Source: a bacterium
GTDB taxonomy: Bacteria; Patescibacteriota; Saccharimonadia; Saccharimonadales; UBA4665
Assembly: GCA_021846765.1 (NCBI GenBank)
Contig: JAJZWH010000058.1
Coordinates: 1-5,406, forward strand
Length of the DNA: 5,406 nt
Direction of reading: 5' to 3'
Below the pieces are notes generated by a model, which was given only the letters and a program-made list of their open reading frames with translations, ran no database searches and was not told where the DNA came from. The stretch's first letter is position 1. Every line of letters starts with the position of its first letter. The position numbers and the translations under genes were made by a program. Of the stretch, positions 1-4,487 are shown in pieces.

Positions 1-745
1 AATTATATCTCCCTGCATCAGCGTAGCCGCTGATACCCAACACTGCTAAACGTACATGCAAAAGTAACAGTTTAGTAATATTTAATAAAAAGTTAATATT
101 TGGCTTACTGCGTATTAGACCTGGACCCTTACCCTTAATAAGCCGGTTGCGAATTCTATTTACTTGTCTGGACATGAACGGCGATACAACCATTTGGTAA
201 ACAATTAGTTCGTCTTGTTCAAGCTTAGCCATAGAACCAGTTAAGTAGGCTATAGGATCTTTTTGAGACAGCGAGTCATGTGATGACAAGGGATAAGCAA
301 AGTGTCTAGCTTGATGGAATTCAGTAACCGTTACCGGTATTTTACCTGTTATTCTATCTAGCGGATCTTTTACTATTTTAAAGCGTACGTCAGGCAAATA
401 TGACGCCAGTTGCTGCTCGAAGGAATCGGTATCGTTTTCCGCTAACTGCACCATAAAACGGATGCCCTCGCGCCTAGTAGCAATAACTTCAAATGAAAAT
501 AAACGGCTTCTCCCTAAAAATTTATCTTTTTGTGAAACCATGCGCCCCAAGTTGTAAAGTACCGAAAATAAATGTTCGGTGGCGTCCGGAGATTTCCTTG
601 AAACAACCGGTGGAGTTAGCTCCAGCAGTACCGTTTGCTGTTTGGTATTATATTTTCGATTATAATAACGACGAATGAAATCGACACATACGAGCAGAGC
701 TATAAAAAGTAATATGTAAAGGATAATCCAGATTAAAGACGACAT
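1..745 (-). CDS. VirD4/TraG/HerA-like membrane ATPase, N-terminal part (runs off left edge)
   Basis: Reading the minus strand from ATG at 745, the frame is open for 248 codons to the window edge with no stop, so this is a 5' partial gene. A Shine-Dalgarno AGGA lies 6 bases before the ATG. Residues 3-23 form one hydrophobic helix (IWIILYILLFIALLV), followed by a basic stretch (RRYYNRKY), which suggests a single-pass membrane anchor with a cytoplasmic body. The segments LLELTPP (40-46), KSPDATEHLF (51-60) and DPIAYLTGSMAKLEQDE (163-179) resemble the region ahead of the ATPase core in CPR proteins related to type IV coupling proteins and HerA, where a 'DPL..LT.AL.KL...E' pattern is usual. That resemblance is from memory. 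The Walker A and B motifs would lie beyond the left edge, so ATPase activity is inferred. The expected role is DNA or protein translocation at the membrane, as in conjugation-type secretion. The call could shift to another HerA-class protein. Confidence 0.72.
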   Translation of the reverse strand, partial: MSSLIWIILYILLFIALLVCVDFIRRYYNRKYNTKQQTVLLELTPPVVSRKSPDATEHLFSVLYNLGRMVSQKDKFLGRSRLFSFEVIATRREGIRFMVQLAENDTDSFEQQLASYLPDVRFKIVKDPLDRITGKIPVTVTEFHQARHFAYPLSSHDSLSQKDPIAYLTGSMAKLEQDELIVYQMVVSPFMSRQVNRIRNRLIKGKGPGLIRSKPNINFLLNITKLLLLHVRLAVLGISGYADAGRYN

Positions 746-870
746 AGTACATCCTAACTGTTAAACTTCCCCTGTTTGTTTAATTGTAAAGTAGCATGTA
801 AAAATAGTTATCACAAGGTATTTTTAAATCTTAATCATAAAAAAGCACGATAGATGTGTAGAATATAATC
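746..870. promoter_or_regulatory. Divergent intergenic region between the translocation ATPase and the cargo operon
   Basis: These 125 AT-rich bases separate two genes that point away from each other, so promoters for both should lie here. On the minus strand, TACAAT (plus-strand 788 down to 783) is one mismatch from a consensus -10 and sits about 38 bases before the ATG at 745, but no good -35 lies 17 bases upstream of it. On the plus strand the perfect TATAAT at 864-869 touches the ATG at 871, too close to serve that start. I see no strong hairpin or clear operator. The promoter assignment is a positional inference. Confidence 0.3.
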
Positions 871-1644
871 ATGAAGTTTTCGATAAGAAGCATTTTCTTC
901 CCACAGGTTAAGCTTAGGCAACTACAAATAGATAAACTTCTTTATCGGGCGCAAAGTTTTTCCGACCAAGCTGATTTGATGGCTAAAAACATTGGTAGTT
1001 CAGGCACAGAAGAAAAGAAAAAAGCCGATCAACTTTTGGGCCAAAGTAAAGAGATACTTAAAAAAGCTGAAGAATTAATGATGCTCAATGAAGCAGAATT
1101 TAATGTCCCTACAACCCCAACAGATGATCAGAACAGGCTTATTATAGCTTCAATTATTATTGCTGCTGCCGTTGCCATTTTAGCAATAGGCAGTGGCAAT
1201 CTATCAACTATCATAGGAAAGCACTTCTACACCACTTATCTTGTTAATGCACTTGTTTTTGTACCAACTCTTTCTGCTATTTGGGGGTTTATCTACGTAC
1301 TTGCATTGGCATCAAAGCTAAAGTCATATGATAGAAATTATTTGGGCTACATAGGTCTACCACGAATACATATGGGAGTCTTTAGATTAAATGCTTTTAA
1401 TATAATGGTCGACATTTTTGCCTTTAACCTATCTTTGGGCGTAATTTCAGCGGACAGTGTTTTATCAAATTACCTATTCAAAAATAATAAAATTCTCGCT
1501 ATTTTAAGTTTCACTGGTTTATTAATCTTCTTTATTCTTTTAGTGGGTTTTTACAATACTTACAGCATTAATGCTACAGAACAAGTCGAAAAAACTGGTA
1601 AACAATCCATTGCTAAGAAAGCATCAAACAATAAGAATAGATAA
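871..1644 (+). CDS. Unrecognised membrane protein: N-terminal coiled coil plus four transmembrane helices
   Basis: This 257-residue protein belongs to no family I recognise. Residues 15-75 are charged and helical with heptad-like spacing (RQLQIDKLLYRAQ, then a Lys/Glu-rich stretch at 47-70), suggesting a coiled coil. Four hydrophobic segments follow at about 90-108, 123-148, 179-199 and 208-230. The C-terminal tail (234-257) is hydrophilic and basic. No signal peptide or catalytic motif is visible. A stop codon lies four codons upstream in frame, so ATG 871 is the earliest possible ATG, but no Shine-Dalgarno precedes it. The gene opens the plus-strand cargo set and faces away from the VirD4/HerA-like gene. 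After its TAA, a second frame starts one base later, which indicates an operon. It could be a membrane scaffold or effector anchor with a cytoplasmic coiled coil, but that is a guess. The reading frame itself is secure. Confidence 0.8.
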   Translation: MKFSIRSIFFPQVKLRQLQIDKLLYRAQSFSDQADLMAKNIGSSGTEEKKKADQLLGQSKEILKKAEELMMLNEAEFNVPTTPTDDQNRLIIASIIIAAAVAILAIGSGNLSTIIGKHFYTTYLVNALVFVPTLSAIWGFIYVLALASKLKSYDRNYLGYIGLPRIHMGVFRLNAFNIMVDIFAFNLSLGVISADSVLSNYLFKNNKILAILSFTGLLIFFILLVGFYNTYSINATEQVEKTGKQSIAKKASNNKNR

Positions 1645-1645
1645 A

Positions 1646-1822
1646 ATGAGTGTAGACTTTACGTAGGCTGACCATAAAAATATAATTGATAAGGTATTTA
1701 ATTTTAGAAATTCAAAAGTAAATAGTGGCGAAATATATCTTATACGTAACTATGTGAGAGAAGGACTAAATTATATGAAGGCTAAGCAAAGCCCCACGCT
1801 AGGAAGCTTTAGCAACATTTAA
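1646..1822 (+). pseudogene. Small reading frame broken by one in-frame amber codon
   Basis: An ATG at 1646 follows the previous gene's stop by one base. Its frame reads MSVDFT, meets TAG at 1664-1666, then stays open for 51 more sense codons (beginning ADHKNIIDKVFNF and ending SPTLGSFSNI) to TAA at 1820-1822. Without the TAG it would encode about 58 residues and fill nearly all the space before the next gene. The tight spacing and long open remainder suggest a real gene damaged by one substitution, for instance CAG to TAG, or a sequencing error. TAG ends other genes in this window, so programmed readthrough is less likely. Reinitiation inside the frame is also possible: AAGGA at 1761-1765 precedes ATG 1775 by 9 bases, which would give 15 residues. 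No family is recognised. Confidence 0.45.
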
Positions 1823-1833
1823 GACTGTAATCC

Positions 1834-1838
1834 AGGAG
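1834..1838 (+). promoter_or_regulatory. Ribosome binding site AGGAG for the 131-residue protein
   Basis: AGGAG is followed by six bases and then ATG 1845. It is the only good Shine-Dalgarno site among the plus-strand genes here, and it fixes this start firmly. Confidence 0.7.
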
Positions 1839-1844
1839 AAAATC

Positions 1845-2240
1845 ATGGCTATAATAAGAAATAAAAACCCTGTCGATCAAGCATTTTTAATTTGGGCAAA
1901 TGGTTTTCCCGAGTCTAGACATCCCTTGGATATGGGCAGGTTTTATGTCTTCATACATACGGTTTATGCTTACCATAGATCGGTAATCAAATGGTCAGAT
2001 TATAACTACTTCAATAAAAGAGTCCTTGAAGTAAAACCAAACATGGAAGACGATCAAATCAAATACTTTTATGACAAATTATTAGAAATGCTGCTCTTTA
2101 AAAAATTCTCACATATTCCAATATATGAATTAGATCCGAGTGGCATCGATCACTGCGAGAAAGGTGTTAAAGACAACAAAATTTATATAAAATATAGAAA
2201 ATCATTAAAGACGACTTATTATAAGCAACAGAATATGTAA
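1845..2240 (+). CDS. Unrecognised 131-residue soluble protein, rich in aromatic residues and lysine
   Basis: The start is supported by AGGAG six bases upstream. The protein has no transmembrane segment or signal peptide. Its N-terminal half carries a run of distinctive residues (ANGFPESRHPLDMGRFYVF at 18-36) that looks like a conserved core. This is followed by an alternation of Tyr, Trp and His (VYAYHRSVIKW, 40-50), then a helical segment (about 69-88) and a Lys/Tyr-rich tail (112-128). I do not recognise the family, and no catalytic triad or metal site can be argued from one sequence. It lies 22 bases after the broken frame and 12 bases before the next gene, so it is probably translated from a shared mRNA with them. 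It is strongly AT-rich. A conflict-system component, an immunity protein or an unknown adaptor are all possible. Confidence 0.75.
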   Translation: MAIIRNKNPVDQAFLIWANGFPESRHPLDMGRFYVFIHTVYAYHRSVIKWSDYNYFNKRVLEVKPNMEDDQIKYFYDKLLEMLLFKKFSHIPIYELDPSGIDHCEKGVKDNKIYIKYRKSLKTTYYKQQNM

Positions 2241-2252
2241 TTTCTATCTATT

Positions 2253-2693
2253 ATGCCAAAAAGAATAAATGCCGTAATTATAAAAATCGGGCAACAAGAA
2301 CAAGCCGATAAGCCCATTTATTTATATAATAATGGCTCTATTGTTTGTGGCAATTTCACCTATAGGGGTAAGCACATGTCAAAATTCGCAGAATATTACA
2401 AACGCATACTAGACTTAACCGAAGTACGACCAAGAAACAACGTTCTAGATGTTTCAGATCATAAATACTGGAATGCGATAAATATATATGACGATATAAT
2501 TATAGCTAGATGGCAAACATCTATTTCGGCAAGTAAATTGAGGAAGCTTGCGAGCCAAACCGCAATTAGAAACATCCTCTTAGAAATTCAGCCGGAGTTT
2601 AAGAGAGCTCTAGGCAGAAGATGGCTTCATATATTTCGAACCTGGGATAGAGACGATAGCGATAGACCATCTAAAGCCTGGCAAATACTATAG
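2253..2693 (+). CDS. Unrecognised 146-residue basic soluble protein
   Basis: The N-terminus looks like beta strands (NAVIIKIG at 6-13; PIYLYNNGSIVCGNF at 21-35). A mixed region follows with a Trp/Tyr-rich patch (KYWNAINIYDDIIIARWQ, 71-88). The C-terminal half is basic and helical (SKLRKLASQTAIRN, 94-107; FKRALGRRWLHIFRTWDRD, 116-134), which would suit nucleic-acid or acidic-partner binding. That is inference from composition only. No membrane helix, signal peptide or known motif is visible. The ATG lies 12 bases after the upstream stop and has no Shine-Dalgarno, so translation is probably coupled to the 131-residue gene. It ends with TAG. No family is recognised. Confidence 0.72.
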   Translation: MPKRINAVIIKIGQQEQADKPIYLYNNGSIVCGNFTYRGKHMSKFAEYYKRILDLTEVRPRNNVLDVSDHKYWNAINIYDDIIIARWQTSISASKLRKLASQTAIRNILLEIQPEFKRALGRRWLHIFRTWDRDDSDRPSKAWQIL

Positions 2694-2734
2694 TCTGTTT
2701 CGTGCGATTATTAGATAAAGCAATTAGTACAAAC

Positions 2735-2776
2735 TATGATAAAATACCAAAAAGAAACTAACCTGATTATGATAAA
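2735..2776 (+). repeat. Two copies of TATGATAAA, starts 33 bases apart
   Basis: TATGATAAA occurs at 2735-2743 and again at 2768-2776, and a partial copy (AGATAAA) lies at 2713-2719. They sit in the 104-base gap before the membrane gene at 2798. A spacing of 33 bases is about three helical turns, as expected for paired operator sites. TATGAT also matches a -10 hexamer at five of six bases, so the repeats may be promoter elements or simply chance in AT-rich DNA. Confidence 0.25.
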
Positions 2777-2797
2777 GAAAAGCTGACAAACCTATCC

Positions 2798-3229
2798 ATG
2801 AAAACTAATATGCATCACGCGACAAATTATATAACCAACGGTGAGATACACCTGGTTATTATTTGCGGTCTACTAATACTAGGTTTAGTAGTTATTTTGC
2901 AACCCTTCATATTATCAAAAGGTCATAAAAAATTTGAATCTAATATCCCCTCGTCAAATGGCCCTATAAAAATCACTAGTTTTTTCCAAATACCTTACAT
3001 AACATGGTTTCTTTCGCATATGGGCATTAGTTCATTAGTTGTATTAGCGATAATAGGGTTAGCTATCGATCATGTTTTAACGGCGTCAACGGTAGCGGCG
3101 TTATTAGGAAGCTTGTTAGGTTACATGCTAGGGAGTACAAATAGTCATTTGGCCGGTACAATAAATAATACTCACTCCGCGCCTGACGGTACTGATAAAA
3201 AAGATAAACCGAAAAATGTGCAAACATGA
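2798..3229 (+). CDS. Unrecognised 143-residue membrane protein with a Gly-rich C-terminal helix
   Basis: Hydrophobic segments lie at about 17-39 and 76-93, with a third at 95-113. The last carries closely spaced glycines and a GYMLG ending (ALLGSLLGYMLG, 101-112), a pattern common in small phage or mobile-element membrane proteins and suited to helix packing. A polar, lysine-rich tail (about 114-143) follows and is probably cytoplasmic. Residues 40-60 form a polar linker between the first helix and the rest. The ATG has no Shine-Dalgarno, and ATG at codon 5 is an equally weak alternative start. The gene follows a 104-base gap, so it may have its own promoter. A holin-like or small accessory membrane role is possible, but I do not recognise the family. 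Confidence 0.72.
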   Translation: MKTNMHHATNYITNGEIHLVIICGLLILGLVVILQPFILSKGHKKFESNIPSSNGPIKITSFFQIPYITWFLSHMGISSLVVLAIIGLAIDHVLTASTVAALLGSLLGYMLGSTNSHLAGTINNTHSAPDGTDKKDKPKNVQT

Positions 3230-3248
3230 ACACGTATCTAGTATCTGG

Positions 3249-3268
3249 AAATATTTAATAATAAATTT
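3249..3268. promoter_or_regulatory. Imperfect AT-only palindrome abutting the XRE start codon
   Basis: These 20 bases consist only of A and T and match their own reverse complement at 7 of 10 half-site positions (half-site AAATnTnTnA). They touch the ATG of the helix-turn-helix gene, where an autorepressor often binds. The composition makes chance symmetry likely. Confidence 0.2.
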
Positions 3269-3481
3269 ATGACAGAGAAAAGCCACAAAATTATCGGTAA
3301 GAACCTTAAGACAGCCAGGCTCAATAAAAACTGGACTCAAGTTGAGCTTGCCGATAAAGCCGGCATCAATTCAAATTACTACGCCAAAATTGAGCGCGGC
3401 GACATCAGCCCATCCTACGAAACATTTGAGAAGATATTTAAAGCTCTTGGGGTAAAATCGAAAGATATTTTTCCAGTTTAA
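3269..3481 (+). CDS. Small XRE/Cro-CI-type helix-turn-helix transcriptional regulator
   Basis: The 70 residues are almost entirely one HTH_3 domain. The opening helix is IIGKNLKTARLNKNW (8-22), helix 2 of the turn is TQVELADKAG (23-32), and the recognition helix with the family's typical ending is NSNYYAKIERGD (34-45). It closes with the usual ISPSYETFEKIFKALGV segment (46-62). The length is typical of stand-alone single-domain members, which bind DNA as dimers and often repress nearby genes. No Shine-Dalgarno is evident ahead of the ATG. The gene lies 39 bases after the membrane gene on the same strand, so it may regulate the plus-strand set. It is convergent with the 68-residue gene, and their ends overlap by four bases. 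The family call is firm; the target is unknown. Confidence 0.92.
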   Translation: MTEKSHKIIGKNLKTARLNKNWTQVELADKAGINSNYYAKIERGDISPSYETFEKIFKALGVKSKDIFPV

Positions 3482-3684
3482 TCTGATGACTTCTTAGACT
3501 TCATATCTTCATAAATTTTCTGTAGCGTGGCAGGATCTTCTATTGCCATATTATGGAAAGCGTCTTTCATATACTCAAGTAAGGCTATGGCCATTTCAGG
3601 ATTTGCATGCTCCGGATCCGTCAGCTTTAAAAAGCGTAGAACACTATCGATGTCTTTTTCGTTGATTTCGTAATCTTTAGCCAT
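3478..3684 (-). CDS. Unrecognised 68-residue acidic helical protein
   Basis: ATG 3684 is preceded by GAGG (plus-strand 3693-3690) with five bases between them, a good ribosome binding site. The protein is acidic and almost entirely helix-forming: DIDSVLRFLKL (11-21), a DPEHANPE turn (23-30), MAIALLEYMKDAFHNM (31-46) and PATLQKIYEDMKS (51-63). It has no membrane segment or known motif. It starts 24 bases after the phospholipase D gene on the same strand and is probably the last gene of that operon. Its stop codon overlaps the convergent XRE stop by four bases. It could be a small partner or antitoxin-like protein, but no family is assigned. Confidence 0.75.
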   Translation of the reverse strand: MAKDYEINEKDIDSVLRFLKLTDPEHANPEMAIALLEYMKDAFHNMAIEDPATLQKIYEDMKSKKSSD

Positions 3685-3708
3685 ATTAACCTCAATAGTA
3701 TAACCCTT

Positions 3709-4191
3709 CTAGTTTAAAAACTTATCTACGGCCACAAACTTTGCCATCTGCCAAGCCAATTCGGTCGACACTATACGTCTCATAACCTCACAACTATGGT
3801 TTTGCGATAAAATATTAAGACTGCCTTCATACAATATCTGCCTGTCTATGATTGCTAACTTACGGTGGTGGCCTTCGATATAAACAACTTGAATGCCATA
3901 GTATTGTAGGCTAGCAACTGCCTTGTGAACTTCATCGCGCCTAAAAGCACAATTTTCCTCGTTCGGGTCACGGGTATTAATGATTACTCGAACCCTGCGG
4001 TCTTTAAGCTTTTTAAATATTGGGAGCAACTGGGATAGGCGGCGATTTGTAATAAACGGTGACTCTATAACTACTTCATGCAGGCTTGCATTTAAGTCTT
4101 CAATAAATGCTTCGTAAAAAGTTTCTTCGCTATATAGTTTTGAGCTAAGCAGATCATTTGATGGCTCTGACCGGGTAAGTAGACTAAACAT
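3709..4191 (-). CDS. Phospholipase D-fold protein with a single HKD motif (probable nuclease)
   Basis: The 160-residue product carries the PLD signature H109-x-K111, D116 and GSLN (123-126) within HHRKLAIID and YEGSLNILSQ. It also has the usual upstream strand and substrate loop, EVVIESPFITNRRL (39-52), and the strand RVRVIINTRDP (67-77). Stand-alone proteins with one HKD motif in this superfamily generally dimerise to form one active site and are often DNA-cleaving enzymes. The C-terminus SCEVMRRI follows the motif, as in PLD domains attached to bacterial helicases. I chose ATG 4191 over the longer frame from 4242 because GGAGGAGG lies six bases upstream. The extra 17 residues would also overlap the upstream gene much further. 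From 4191 the overlap with the 78-residue gene is 8 bases, a sign of translational coupling. Fold and motif are clear; the nuclease role is inferred. Confidence 0.88.
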   Translation of the reverse strand: MFSLLTRSEPSNDLLSSKLYSEETFYEAFIEDLNASLHEVVIESPFITNRRLSQLLPIFKKLKDRRVRVIINTRDPNEENCAFRRDEVHKAVASLQYYGIQVVYIEGHHRKLAIIDRQILYEGSLNILSQNHSCEVMRRIVSTELAWQMAKFVAVDKFLN

Positions 4192-4420
4192 GGCCAGCCT
4201 CCTCCAGATATTGGACTTGACCATCGATAAAAACAAACCCAAGCTGTTTTAATTTGTCATATACTAGTAACAAGTCCGGATAGAGGGTGTTCCACATTTG
4301 GGCAACATGGCCCTCCATGTTACCCTGATCTTCAAAAGCAAGCTTAAACACTTCATTCATCCCTGTTATTTTGCCAATTTGTGGTGTTTCACAAATTAAA
4401 TCCGAGTAAACCGGCGCCAT
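4184..4420 (-). CDS. Unrecognised 78-residue small protein upstream of the PLD gene
   Basis: I place the start at ATG 4420. A TTG at 4429 would add three residues, and neither start has a clear Shine-Dalgarno. The protein is soluble and mildly acidic. A central helical part (MNEVFKLAFEDQ, 21-32; MEGHVAQMWNTLYPDLL, 35-51) is followed by VYDKLKQLGF (53-62) and a short strand-like VFIDGQVQYLEEA end. Its stop overlaps the PLD start by 8 bases, and the PLD ribosome binding site lies within its final codons, so the two are co-translated. That arrangement suits a small partner or antitoxin-like protein for the PLD enzyme, but no family match supports this. Confidence 0.65.
   Translation of the reverse strand: MAPVYSDLICETPQIGKITGMNEVFKLAFEDQGNMEGHVAQMWNTLYPDLLLVYDKLKQLGFVFIDGQVQYLEEAGHV
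4198..4205 (-). promoter_or_regulatory. Strong ribosome binding site GGAGGAGG deciding the PLD start
   Basis: On the minus strand GGAGGAGG stands six bases before ATG 4191, inside the end of the upstream gene. It is the best Shine-Dalgarno match in the window and favours the 160-residue form of the PLD protein. Confidence 0.75.
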
Positions 4421-4436
4421 GTTGAACAAAACACCG

Positions 4437-4484
4437 AAAAAGTTGGCTTTTTTAAGCGGATCAATCTGTACGCAGTAAAGCCAA
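4437..4484 (-). terminator. Probable rho-independent terminator or attenuator after the DUF4143 gene
   Basis: On the minus strand TTGGCTTT (4484-4477) pairs perfectly with AAAGCCAA (4450-4443), giving an 8-base-pair stem with a 26-base loop. A C and then five T residues (4441-4437) follow. It starts a few bases after the TAG at 4490-4488. The loop is longer than usual, so it may be a weak terminator or allow partial readthrough into the 78-residue gene. There is no T-run on the plus strand, so the orientation is clear. Confidence 0.42.
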
Positions 4485-4487
4485 AAA

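Noticed and set aside
493..678. A 61-codon plus-strand frame
   Set aside because: It lies antisense within the 745-to-1 gene, which has a ribosome binding site, membrane anchor and family-like motifs. The plus frame has none.
864..869. Perfect TATAAT hexamer as a promoter for the 871 gene
   Set aside because: It ends one base before the ATG, so transcription would begin inside the gene, and the next in-frame ATG is 36 codons later. No -35 is present.
1664..1666. TAG as a recoded sense codon
   Set aside because: TAG is the terminal stop of other genes here (for example the PLD, DUF4143 and 146-residue genes), so mutation or sequencing error is simpler.
3226..3258. Ten-codon frame overlapping the membrane gene's stop (ATGA)
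   Set aside because: It is too short to support, with no ribosome binding site and no sign of conservation that I can see.
3128..3340. A 70-codon minus-strand frame
   Set aside because: It spans the end of the membrane gene and the start of the firmly identified XRE gene on the other strand, and its Cys/Phe-rich translation looks non-coding.
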